Origin: Bacteroidaceae bacterium
GTDB taxonomy: Bacteria; Bacteroidota; Bacteroidia; Bacteroidales; Bacteroidaceae
NCBI GenBank assembly: GCA_024697785.1
Contig: JAILEU010000185.1
Coordinates: forward strand, 1-35,280
DNA length: 35,280 nt
Reading direction: 5' to 3'
Positions 26,754 through 34,889 of the stretch are shown in pieces. Each line of letters begins with the position of its first letter. Positions within the stretch are counted from its first letter, which is position 1. The notes beneath the pieces were generated by a model. That model saw only the letters and a list, made by a program, of their open reading frames with translations, ran no database searches and had not been told where the DNA came from. A program made the translations under genes and the position numbers.

Positions 26754-26950
26754 GCCGACTTTGTCGGCGGTTTATTCTACCTTCGGCAGGGTTTAGTTCG
26801 GCTTTGCCGAGGTTTATTGCCGACTTTGTCAGCGGTTTAAGTAAACCGATTTTGCAACGCAAAATCACTAAACCGTTTTTGTTTCAAACAAAAACACTAA
26901 ACCTTTTTTGCAACGCAAAAAAAATAAACGGATTTTGCTCTTGCAAAATC
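26754..26950. repeat. Array of eight short hairpins with GGTTTA/TAAACC spacers, inverted at its centre
   Basis: The left half has four hairpins: GCCGAC-TTT-GTCGGC (26754-26768), CTACC-TTC-GGCAG (26777-26789), TCGGC-TTT-GCCGA (26798-26810) and GCCGAC-TTT-GTCAGC (26819-26833). Each is followed by GGTTTA. The right half has four: GATTTTGC-AAC-GCAAAATC (26848-26866), GTTTTTGTTT-C-AAACAAAAAC (26875-26895), TTTTTTGC-AAC-GCAAAAAA (26904-26922) and GATTTTGC-TCTT-GCAAAATC (26931-26950). Each of these is preceded by TAAACC (TAAACG before the last). The halves meet at GGTTTAAGTAAACC. Thus either strand, read inward, meets four hairpin-plus-GGTTTA units. It fills the gap between the convergent GH127 gene and polA, so a two-way terminator is a natural guess. 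Confidence 0.85.
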
Positions 26951-26960
26951 ATTAAATCGC

Positions 26961-29900
26961 TCAGTGCGCTTCCAGCCAGTTGCTGCCCCAGCCGCAGTCG
27001 GCAATCAGGGGGACACGCAGGCTGACGGCACCCTCCATCGCCTCGCGCACCACCTGTTCGACCCGCTCGCGTTCGTCGGGCAGGACGCTGAAGTTCAGTT
27101 CGTCGTGCACCTGAAGTATCATTTTCGACCGTAGCCCCTCGTCCCGGAACCGCTGCCAGACCCTGTTCATAGCCACCTTGATGATGTCCGCCGCCGAGCC
27201 CTGTATGGGCGCGTTGATGGCGTTGCGCTCGGCATAGCCCCGCACGTTGGCGTTGTGGCTGTTGATGTCGGGCAGGTAGCGACGGCGGTGGAACAGCGTC
27301 TCCACATAACCCTGCTCGCGCGCGCGGCGGATGCTCTCGTCCATATAGCGCTGAACGTCGGGATAGGTCGCAAAATAGCTGTCGATGAGCTCCCTGGCTT
27401 CGGTGCGGCTCACGCCCATACGCTCGGCAAGCCCGAAGGCGCTGATGCCGTAGATGATGCCGAAGTTGGCGGTCTTAGCCCGCGAACGCTCGTCGCGCGT
27501 CACCTCCTCAATCGGCTTGTGGAACACCCTGGCTGCCGTGGCAGCGTGGATGTCTGCTCCCTCGCGGAACGCCTCTATCAACCCCGCGTCGCCGCTCAGA
27601 TGAGCCATCAGGCGAAGCTCAATCTGCGAATAGTCCGCCGAGAAGAACAGACACCCCTCGTCGGGGATGAACGCGCGGCGTATCTCCCGACCGTCGTCGT
27701 CGCGCACAGGGATGTTCTGAAGGTTCGGGTTCGACGACGACAGACGTCCCGTCGCCGTCACCGCCTGGTTGAACGACGTGTGGATATGCCCCGTACGCGG
27801 ATTGATGAGCGCCGGCAGCGGCTCGACATACGTGCCGATGAGCTTCTTCAGCCCTCGGTGGTCAAGGATTTTACCCACTATCGGATGGCGGCTGCGCAGG
27901 CTCTCCAGCTCCTCCTCCGACGTCACATACTGCCCCGTCTTCGTCCGCTTAGGCTTATCCTTTATCTTCAGCTGACCGAACAGCACCTCGCCTACCTGCC
28001 GCGGCGACGCGATGTTGAAGTCCGTACCCGCCAGCTGGTGTATCTCGTCCTCGAGCTGCACCATACGGTCGGTGAAGTGCCGTCGCGTCTCAGCCAGTGC
28101 CGCCGTATCGACGCGCACCCCCCACAGCTCCATCGCCGCCAGCACCCGCACCAGCGGCATCTCAACCTCGCTGAACAGCTCCCAGACACCCTGCCTGTGC
28201 AGCTCACCCTCCAGCACGTGCCACAGGCGAAGCGTCACGTCCGCATCCTCGCACGCATAGTCGCACACCAGGGCAGGGGAGAGGTCGCGCATCGACCGCT
28301 GACCCTTCCCCTTCGCGCCGATGAGCTCCTCGATGCGGATGGTCCGATAGCCCAGCAGCGTCTCAGCCATATAGTCCATCCCGTGATGAAGCTCGGGCTG
28401 CAGCACATAGTGCGCCACCATCGTATCGACCAGCGTCCCGCCAAGCTCCACGCCATAGCGGCTCATCACCATCAGGTCGTACTTGATGTTCTGACCCACC
28501 TTCACCGACCGACGGTCGCGGAGTAGGGGAGCCATCTCGTCAACCACCGCCTGCGCTTCACGCTCGTCGGCAGGCACGGGCACATACCACGCCTCGCCTT
28601 CCCGCCGACAGAAGCTCATCCCCACCAGATGGGCGTCGATGGCACTCACGCTGTCCGTCTCCGTGTCGAAGGCAAAAATGTCCGCGTCACCGAAAAATTG
28701 CAAAATTGCGGTTCTTTTCTCCTCGGTGTCAGCTAGTTGGTAATTGTGCTTCCAGCTCTCTAACCCGCTGAGATTTGAAAAAAATACGTCGCCCGTCCCC
28801 GTCCCCGCAATTTTTTCAGCCTCAACAGTCATTTCCGCGCTTCCGCCAGCCTTATGACCTTCTCCTTCTCCGTCCCTCTTATGACCTTCCCCTCCGTCAG
28901 TCCTTCCTTCCCGTTTATCCACTCCTTCCAGCCCTTCCGTCCCGAACAGCGACAACATCCCGCCCGCCGCTTGACGGTGAACGGAGTGAACGGGTGAACG
29001 CTTATCCTTTTCCGTTTCGTCCGTCATCTTCTCCGTCATTCCTTTCAATAAGCTTCGGAACTCAAGCTCGCCGTACACCTCCCGCAACCGCTCGCCGTCG
29101 GGCTCCTCGCGTTTCAGCGCATCGAGGTCCAGTTCGATGGGCACGTCGCGGCGTATCGTCGCCAGGTAGCGGCTCAGCCGTATCTGCTCGGTGTTCGCGC
29201 GTACCTTTTCCTGTAGCGCCCCCTTCAGCTCGTCCGTCCGCGACAGCAGACCCTCCACCGACCCGAACTGGGCAATCAGCTTCTGCGCTGTCTTCTCGCC
29301 CACGCCAGGACAGCCAGGGATGTTGTCCGACGAGTCGCCCATCAGTCCCAGCAGGTCTATCATCTGGGCAGGGTAGGAGAGACCCCACCGCTCGCACACC
29401 TTCGTGGGCGTCAGCACCTCGTCTGGCTTGTCGCCCGTACGCGGACGGTAGATGTTCACCCGCTCCGTCACCAGCTGCGCATAGTCCTTGTCGGGCGTCA
29501 TCATATAGCAGAAAATGCCCTTTTCATCGGCTTTCCCAGCCAGCGTGCCTATGACGTCGTCTGCCTCGTAGCCCGCCACCTCAAGGATGGGGATGCGGTA
29601 GGCGCTGATAATCTCCTTGATATACGGCACAGCCTTGCGGATGTCCTCGGGCGTCTCCTCGCGCTGTGCCTTGTAGGCGGGATACATCTCGTGGCGGAAC
29701 GTGCCGCCCGCAGGGTCGAAGGCTACGCCGATGTGCGTCGGCGACTCTTTCTTCAACACTTCCTCAAGGGTGTTCACAAAGCCGAAGACGGCTGACGTGT
29801 TCATTCCCTTTGAGTTATAGCGGGGCGAACGTATCAGGGCGTAGTAAGCACGGAAGATGAGCGCATAGGCGTCTAAAAGGAACAGTTTCTCCATATTCAA
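26961..29900 (-). CDS. polA: DNA polymerase I
   Basis: 979 aa, about 50 longer than the 928-aa E. coli enzyme. The 5' nuclease domain (1 to about 290) begins MEKLFLLDAYALIFRAYYAL or two residues earlier at MNM. A low-complexity Gly/Glu/Lys/Arg linker (about 290-380) contains a GHKRDGEGEGHKAGG near-repeat. The 3'-5' exonuclease domain keeps FAFDTETDS, so proofreading looks active. The polymerase domain has motif A (DYSQIELRLMAHLSGD), the O-helix (RSRAKTANFGIIYGISAFGLA) and motif C (QVHDELNFSV). It acts in Okazaki fragment maturation and repair. It is convergent with GH127 and divergent from the polyprenyl synthase gene. Confidence 0.97.
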   Translation of the reverse strand: MNMEKLFLLDAYALIFRAYYALIRSPRYNSKGMNTSAVFGFVNTLEEVLKKESPTHIGVAFDPAGGTFRHEMYPAYKAQREETPEDIRKAVPYIKEIISAYRIPILEVAGYEADDVIGTLAGKADEKGIFCYMMTPDKDYAQLVTERVNIYRPRTGDKPDEVLTPTKVCERWGLSYPAQMIDLLGLMGDSSDNIPGCPGVGEKTAQKLIAQFGSVEGLLSRTDELKGALQEKVRANTEQIRLSRYLATIRRDVPIELDLDALKREEPDGERLREVYGELEFRSLLKGMTEKMTDETEKDKRSPVHSVHRQAAGGMLSLFGTEGLEGVDKREGRTDGGEGHKRDGEGEGHKAGGSAEMTVEAEKIAGTGTGDVFFSNLSGLESWKHNYQLADTEEKRTAILQFFGDADIFAFDTETDSVSAIDAHLVGMSFCRREGEAWYVPVPADEREAQAVVDEMAPLLRDRRSVKVGQNIKYDLMVMSRYGVELGGTLVDTMVAHYVLQPELHHGMDYMAETLLGYRTIRIEELIGAKGKGQRSMRDLSPALVCDYACEDADVTLRLWHVLEGELHRQGVWELFSEVEMPLVRVLAAMELWGVRVDTAALAETRRHFTDRMVQLEDEIHQLAGTDFNIASPRQVGEVLFGQLKIKDKPKRTKTGQYVTSEEELESLRSRHPIVGKILDHRGLKKLIGTYVEPLPALINPRTGHIHTSFNQAVTATGRLSSSNPNLQNIPVRDDDGREIRRAFIPDEGCLFFSADYSQIELRLMAHLSGDAGLIEAFREGADIHAATAARVFHKPIEEVTRDERSRAKTANFGIIYGISAFGLAERMGVSRTEARELIDSYFATYPDVQRYMDESIRRAREQGYVETLFHRRRYLPDINSHNANVRGYAERNAINAPIQGSAADIIKVAMNRVWQRFRDEGLRSKMILQVHDELNFSVLPDERERVEQVVREAMEGAVSLRVPLIADCGWGSNWLEAH

Positions 29901-29951
29901 TAATTTTTGCGGTAAAATTACGAAAAATTATTATATCTTCCAATTATTTCT

Positions 29952-29959
29952 TACTTTTG
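29952..29959 (+). promoter_or_regulatory. Probable -7 box of the polyprenyl synthase gene
   Basis: TACTTTTG fits TAnnTTTG and is 19 bp before the ATG at 29979, so the leader would be only about 12 nt. The -33 box is poor. Confidence 0.4.
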
Positions 29960-29978
29960 CACATCGAAAAAGCAGGCA

Positions 29979-30956
29979 ATGACCCCATTTGAAGCCATAG
30001 TAAGCCCCATTGAGCAGGAGTACCGACTATTCCAGTCGCTCTACGCCGAGTTTGCCGTCACCGACAATCCGCTCCTGCGCGAAGTGCTCAATCACATCGT
30101 CCACAAGAAGGGCAAGCAGATGCGCCCCATCCTCACCTTCCTTTTTGCCAAATTGTTCGGTGAAATCGGCGATTCTACCTACAACTCTGCTCTCTCGCTC
30201 GAGCTCATCCACACCGCCAGCCTGGTGCACGACGACGTCATCGACGACAGCTCCGTCCGCCGCGGACAGCCCTCCGTCAACGCCTCCTTCGGCAACAAGG
30301 TTGCCGTCCTTTCGGGCGACTATCTCTCTGCCCTGAGTATGCTCTATATGGCTCGTACCGACAACGCACAGATGGCTCGCGTGGTGGGGCAGCTGGCGCA
30401 GACGCTCTCCGACGGCGAGCTCTTCCAGCTCTTCGAAAGCCGCGAGAATGTCGTCTCCGAGGACATCTATTACCACATCATCAAGAAGAAGACCGCCGCC
30501 CTCTTCTCCGCCTGTGCCAGGCTGGGCGCCATCTCTGCTGACGCCAGTCCCGACGACGTCGAAATAGCAGCCAGAATCGGCGAATCCATCGGCCTTTGTT
30601 TCCAGATTCGTGACGACATCTTCGACTATTCTGATTCAACCGCCACCATCGGCAAACCCACAGGCAGCGATATGCGCGAGGGTAAGCTGACGCTCCCCAT
30701 CATCTATGCCATTCGCAACTTCGGTACGGACGAGATGAACAGTATGATAACACGCCTAAAAGCTGGTGAACTCTCTGACGACGAGATTCATAGACTCATC
30801 AACTTTGCCATCGAGAACGGCGGCGTCGACTATGCCGAACAGGTTATGGATGGCTATCGGCAAAAGGTGCTTGCCCTGCTCGCCAACTACGACAATAAAG
30901 TAGTAGTGGATGCCATAGTCGCTTATCTTGACTACGCCATCCACCGCCAGAACTAA
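29979..30956 (+). CDS. Polyprenyl diphosphate synthase
   Basis: 325 aa. A trans-prenyltransferase that adds isopentenyl units to an allylic diphosphate. The first Asp-rich motif is LVHDDVIDD (near residue 84) with the following Arg pair SSVRRGQP; GKQMRPIL lies upstream. The second Asp-rich motif is QIRDDIFDYSD (near 212), followed by GKPTGSDMREGKLTLPII. Length and motifs fit octaprenyl/solanesyl-type synthases that make the quinone side chain (menaquinone in Bacteroidales); chain length cannot be read with certainty. It ends only 7 bp before the convergent deoC stop. Confidence 0.94.
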   Translation: MTPFEAIVSPIEQEYRLFQSLYAEFAVTDNPLLREVLNHIVHKKGKQMRPILTFLFAKLFGEIGDSTYNSALSLELIHTASLVHDDVIDDSSVRRGQPSVNASFGNKVAVLSGDYLSALSMLYMARTDNAQMARVVGQLAQTLSDGELFQLFESRENVVSEDIYYHIIKKKTAALFSACARLGAISADASPDDVEIAARIGESIGLCFQIRDDIFDYSDSTATIGKPTGSDMREGKLTLPIIYAIRNFGTDEMNSMITRLKAGELSDDEIHRLINFAIENGGVDYAEQVMDGYRQKVLALLANYDNKVVVDAIVAYLDYAIHRQN

Positions 30957-30963
30957 CTTCTAA

Positions 30964-31920
30964 TCAGAAAAACTTCACGTTTTCACCGACGATTTCCGAC
31001 AGCAGCAGGTTGGCCAGTCGGCTTGTGCCCAGTCGGAACCACTGGTTGCTCAGCCACTCATCGCCCAGCACCTCTTTGACAATGGTGTAGTACACGACGG
31101 CGTCTCTCACGCTGTTAATGCCGCCAGCGGGCTTGAAGCCCACCTTCCGACCCGTCTGAGTGTAGTATTCCTTGATAGCTTGGCACATCACGTAGGCTGC
31201 CTCGGGGGTGGCGGCTGGCTCTTGCTTGCCCGTCGAGGTCTTGATGAAGTCCGCGCCGCTGTACATGCTCAGCAGCGATGCTTTCTTGATGTTGGCGCAG
31301 CTGCCCAGCGCTCCTGTTTCAAGGATGACCTTCATATGGTGTTCGCCGCACGTCTCCTTCAATTCACTGATTTCATCGCACATTCCTTCGTAGTCGCCGC
31401 TCAGGAATTTGCCCACGCTGATGACGATGTCTATCTCCGTAGCGCCGTCCTTCAGCGCAAGCGCCGTCTCTGCCACCTTTATCTCGGGGAAGGTCTGTGA
31501 CGAGGGAAATCCTGCCGACACGCAGGCTATGCCCACCTCTTCAACTTCGAGTGACTGGCTGACAATCTGTGCAAAACACGGATAGACGCAGATGGCTGCC
31601 ACGGGCTTCAGGTCAGGATAGGCGTCTTCGAAGGCGTTCACGCGCTCCGTGAACTTCAGCACGCTCTCTTCACTGTCGGTAGTTTTCAGCGTCGTCAGGT
31701 CGATGCAGTTGAACAGCAGTTTCTTAACGTCGAGCGTGTCGTTCTCGGGCACTTTTTCGGCTACGAGCTTAGCGACTGCTGCCTTTACGCTTTCGTCGCT
31801 CACGTTCGTGTCGTACTTAGCCAGCATCTCTTCATACTTGCTGCTTTCGCCATACGCCTGTGCACCTTCCGTGCTCTCCGTTCCACGTTCGTCGTGGATG
31901 ATGTTGAGTTTGTTTTCCAT
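30964..31920 (-). CDS. deoC: Deoxyribose-phosphate aldolase
   Basis: 318 aa. It cleaves 2-deoxyribose-5-phosphate to acetaldehyde and glyceraldehyde-3-phosphate in deoxynucleoside catabolism. The Schiff-base Lys is in GADFIKTSTGK (near residue 227) and the second active-site Lys in VGFKPAGGI (near 260). NCIDLTTLK is the N-terminal signature. The N-terminal 25 or so residues before KYEEMLAKY are not conserved, so translation could start later, but there is no better ATG before the conserved region. It follows the MazG-like gene by 88 bp in the mnmG-uvrC-dtd-mazG-deoC series. Confidence 0.95.
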   Translation of the reverse strand: MENKLNIIHDERGTESTEGAQAYGESSKYEEMLAKYDTNVSDESVKAAVAKLVAEKVPENDTLDVKKLLFNCIDLTTLKTTDSEESVLKFTERVNAFEDAYPDLKPVAAICVYPCFAQIVSQSLEVEEVGIACVSAGFPSSQTFPEIKVAETALALKDGATEIDIVISVGKFLSGDYEGMCDEISELKETCGEHHMKVILETGALGSCANIKKASLLSMYSGADFIKTSTGKQEPAATPEAAYVMCQAIKEYYTQTGRKVGFKPAGGINSVRDAVVYYTIVKEVLGDEWLSNQWFRLGTSRLANLLLSEIVGENVKFF

Positions 31921-32008
31921 TGTTTTTAATAAATTATGAGGTTATTGACTTATTTCAACTATTGTCCTGTACAAATCCCACAATTCCCATCTATTCCCAT
32001 AATTCCCA

Positions 32009-32386
32009 TTACTCACATTTACTCCCAATCTTATTCAATTTCGGGTTATGAATATGCCTCTCTTTGTCGCGGTTGGTTTTCTTTTCAATGGTCTTCCTCC
32101 AGGCGTTGGTGAGGTCCACGCCCGTCTGATTGGCAAGACATGCCAGAATCCACAGGATATCCGCCATTTCATCGGATAAATTGGCTGTTTCGCCCTCCTT
32201 GAACGACTGCTCGCCATACACCCGCGCCATCACCCTTGCCAGTTCTCCGACCTCCTCTGTCAGGATGGTCATGTTCGTCAGCTCGTTGAAGTAGCGTACT
32301 CCGTACGTGTGTATCCACTCGTCTGTCTGCCGCTGCACCTCAGAAAGGGTAATCTCCTCTTCTTGCTTATGCGTCGCCTCTTCCAT
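32009..32386 (-). CDS. MazG-like nucleotide pyrophosphohydrolase
   Basis: 125 aa, one all-alpha NTP pyrophosphohydrolase unit. The metal-binding residues are visible in LTEEVGELARVMARVYG (ExxE type) and SDEMADILWILACLAN (E and D). The family hydrolyses (d)NTPs to the monophosphate; the exact substrate is not predictable. It lies 61 bp after dtd. Confidence 0.92.
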   Translation of the reverse strand: MEEATHKQEEEITLSEVQRQTDEWIHTYGVRYFNELTNMTILTEEVGELARVMARVYGEQSFKEGETANLSDEMADILWILACLANQTGVDLTNAWRKTIEKKTNRDKERHIHNPKLNKIGSKCE

Positions 32387-32447
32387 AGCTTGTTCTCTTT
32401 CTGCTTTGATACATCATTCTTTTTATTCTGATATTCAATCAGTTTAC

Positions 32448-32900
32448 CTATTCTTTGCTCTTCGTATCCATAAGGATGGTAACTGGACCGTCGTTGATGA
32501 GCTCTACTGCCATATCGGCCCCGAAAGTGCCTGTTTGTACGGGCTTCCCTAACGCTATCCCCAACTCCTGGCAGAACGTTTCGTAGAGGGGTATGGCTGT
32601 CTCGGGTCGCGCAGCCCTGATGTACGACGGACGGTTGCCTTTCTTTGTAGATGCCATCAACGTAAACTGGCTGACCACCAGAATTTCGCCGCCATCTTCC
32701 AGGATACTCTTGTTCATAACCCCGTTTTCATCGTCGAAAATCCGCAGGTTGACGATTTTCTTCACCAGCCAGCCGATGTCATCTGTCGTGTCAGCCTCCT
32801 CGATGCCGACGAGTATCATCATCCCTTTTCCGATGGATGATTTTATCGTTCCTTCTATGCTCACCGATGACTTCTTCACTCTCTGTATGACCACTCTCAT
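32448..32900 (-). CDS. dtd: D-aminoacyl-tRNA deacylase
   Basis: 150 aa, standard length. It removes D-amino acids from tRNA. The cross-dimer motifs are present: VSQFTLMA (SQxxL) and NDGPVTILM (the usual form is N-x-G-P-V-T). The start MRVVIQRVKKSSVSIEG is canonical. It follows uvrC by 68 bp. Confidence 0.97.
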   Translation of the reverse strand: MRVVIQRVKKSSVSIEGTIKSSIGKGMMILVGIEEADTTDDIGWLVKKIVNLRIFDDENGVMNKSILEDGGEILVVSQFTLMASTKKGNRPSYIRAARPETAIPLYETFCQELGIALGKPVQTGTFGADMAVELINDGPVTILMDTKSKE

Positions 32901-32968
32901 CGCCTATTTTTTTATTTATCGTTCTAATAATCAATCAATAATCATTCTTCAATGCCCTTCTTTCCCCA

Positions 32969-34783
32969 TTATTTCAAGCTCTCTTTCAACACAATTGCCT
33001 TCTTCTGCCCAATGACAGCAGCTATTTCGTCCACCTCCGCTTCTTTGATGCGTTTCACGCTCTTGAACTTCTTGAGTAGTGCTTCCTTGCTTTTAGGTCC
33101 GATGCCCGCGATGCTGTCGAGCGCCGATGCCACTTGGTGTTTACTGCGTTTGTCGCGGTGGAAGGTGATGGCAAAACGATGCACTTCGTCCTGTATTTTT
33201 ACCAGCAGGCGGAACAGGGCGCTGTCTTGTTTCAGTCCAATCTTCTTGGCAGGGAAGCCATAGAGCAGTTCGTTCGTGCGATGTTTATCGTTTTTCGCCA
33301 ATCCAGCGATGGGGATGTGCAGTTGCAGCTCGTCTTCCACCACTTCGCGTATTACTTCCATTTGTCCCTTTCCACCGTCTGCTATGATCAGGTCGGGCAG
33401 TTCCTGCTGTTCTTCCAGCAGTCGGGTGTAGCGTCGGTGGACAACCTCTTTCATCGAAGCGTAGTCATCGGGTCCGACCACCGTACGGATGTTGTATTTC
33501 CTGTATTCGTCCTTGGCGGGTTTGCCGTTTCGGAACACGATGCAGGCTGCCACGGCGTCCGTACCAGAGATGTTTGAGTTGTCGAAACACTCGATGTGCA
33601 GCGGTATGCGTTCTAGCTTCAAGTGTTCTTGGATTTCTTTCAGTATGCGGGTGTTCTTCTGCTCTGGGTTCAGTTTCTCGGCTTGTTTCAGCTTGTCTAA
33701 TTTGTACTGCTTGACGTTCATCAGCGACAGTTCGAGCAGCTTTTTCTTGTCGCCCCGCTGAGGAATGGTGAAGACGACGTCCTGCAGTTCCAGTTCGATG
33801 TCAAACGGCACGATTATTTCCTTCGAATGGCTTTTGTATCTTTCTCTCATCTCCACGATGCCTAGGCTGAGCAGCTCTTCCTTAGTCTCGTCAATCTTCT
33901 TTTTATATTCGAACGTGAATGCCTGGTTGATGACGCCGTTCATGACGTGCAGGTAGTTGATGTAGGCATTTTTCTCGTCGGCTTCGATGGTGAAGACATC
34001 GACGTTGTGGATTGTGTTGCTGACCACTTCGCTTTTCTCCCGCAGTTTTTCGAGCGCCACGTAGCGTTTCTTGATGGCTGCTGCCTCTTCGAACTGCAGG
34101 TTTTCGCTTAGCTCTTTCATTTGCTGAAGCAGCATTTCGCGCACTCCGCGCGAGTTTCCTTTTAGGATTTCCCGTATTTCCTGTATGTCGCGCAGGTATT
34201 CCTCGCGTGTCTGTTTACCCACGCATGGTGCCTCGCAGCGATGGATGTGGTAGTCCAGGCAGGGCTTGAATTTCCCTTGGCGGATGTCATCTTCCGTCAG
34301 CCGCAGGTGACAAGTGCGAATGGCATAGTTGTCCTTGATGAAATCGAGTATTTCGTACATCATCCCGATGTGGCTGTATGGTCCGAAGTAGGTTCCTGCC
34401 TTCGGAATGATGGTCCGTGTTTTGAAGACCTTCGGAAAGGGCTCGTTGCTGATGCAGATGGAGGGGTATGTCTTGTCGTCTTTCAGCAGTACGTTGTAGC
34501 GTGGCTTATAGTTTTTGATGAGGTTGTTTTCGAGCAGCAGGGCGTCAGCTTCCGTGTCCACGACGACGTAGCGTATGTCAGCAATCTGGTTCACCAACAC
34601 CCGCGTCTTGCCCATCTGCTCTTTGTTGAAGTATGAACTGACGCGCCTTTTCAGTACCTTTGCCTTGCCGACGTAGATGATGGTGCCGTTCTTGTCAAGG
34701 TACTGGTAACAGCCAGGACATTCGGGCAGGTTTTCTACAATACCCCGAAGATAGTCGTTCTTTTTCAATACGCTTTCAAACAT
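32969..34783 (-). CDS. uvrC: Excinuclease ABC subunit C
   Basis: 604 aa. It makes the two incisions in nucleotide excision repair with UvrB. The N-terminal GIY-YIG nuclease (about 19-95) has GCYQYLDKNGTIIYVGKAKVLKRR. A UVR motif (NLQFEEAAAIKKRYVALEKL) follows at about 210-232. The RNase H-like nuclease carries ECFDNSNISGTDAVA and DLIIADGGKGQ, and the C terminus has helix-hairpin-helix motifs (IAGIGPKSKEALLKKF). A 106-bp gap with a parS-like site separates it from mnmG. Confidence 0.98.
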   Translation of the reverse strand: MFESVLKKNDYLRGIVENLPECPGCYQYLDKNGTIIYVGKAKVLKRRVSSYFNKEQMGKTRVLVNQIADIRYVVVDTEADALLLENNLIKNYKPRYNVLLKDDKTYPSICISNEPFPKVFKTRTIIPKAGTYFGPYSHIGMMYEILDFIKDNYAIRTCHLRLTEDDIRQGKFKPCLDYHIHRCEAPCVGKQTREEYLRDIQEIREILKGNSRGVREMLLQQMKELSENLQFEEAAAIKKRYVALEKLREKSEVVSNTIHNVDVFTIEADEKNAYINYLHVMNGVINQAFTFEYKKKIDETKEELLSLGIVEMRERYKSHSKEIIVPFDIELELQDVVFTIPQRGDKKKLLELSLMNVKQYKLDKLKQAEKLNPEQKNTRILKEIQEHLKLERIPLHIECFDNSNISGTDAVAACIVFRNGKPAKDEYRKYNIRTVVGPDDYASMKEVVHRRYTRLLEEQQELPDLIIADGGKGQMEVIREVVEDELQLHIPIAGLAKNDKHRTNELLYGFPAKKIGLKQDSALFRLLVKIQDEVHRFAITFHRDKRSKHQVASALDSIAGIGPKSKEALLKKFKSVKRIKEAEVDEIAAVIGQKKAIVLKESLK

Positions 34784-34852
34784 ACTCCTGACGTTTTATG
34801 TCTGCTTTTTATCCTCTAATAGCCTCTTTCGTTCTCTCGCTTTTCCTTCGAT

Positions 34853-34868
34853 TGTTCCACGTGAAACA
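34853..34868. other. parS-like ParB-binding site
   Basis: TGTTCCACGTGAAACA matches the bacterial consensus TGTTNCACGTGAAACA at every fixed position and differs by one base from the fully palindromic TGTTTCACGTGAAACA. It lies in the mnmG-uvrC gap. Such sites are usually found near the origin, where ParB loads and recruits SMC. No second copy was noticed in the window. Confidence 0.85.
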
Positions 34869-34889
34869 TTTCTCTTTTTCCACCTGCGA

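Noticed and set aside
26754-26950. Possible CRISPR-like array
   Set aside because: The conserved unit is only 6 bp and the variable parts are palindromes, not unique spacers; the array also inverts at its centre.
27255-28526. Plus-strand 423-codon frame opposite polA
   Set aside because: Shadow of polA, rich in His/Arg/Leu and with no recognisable motif.
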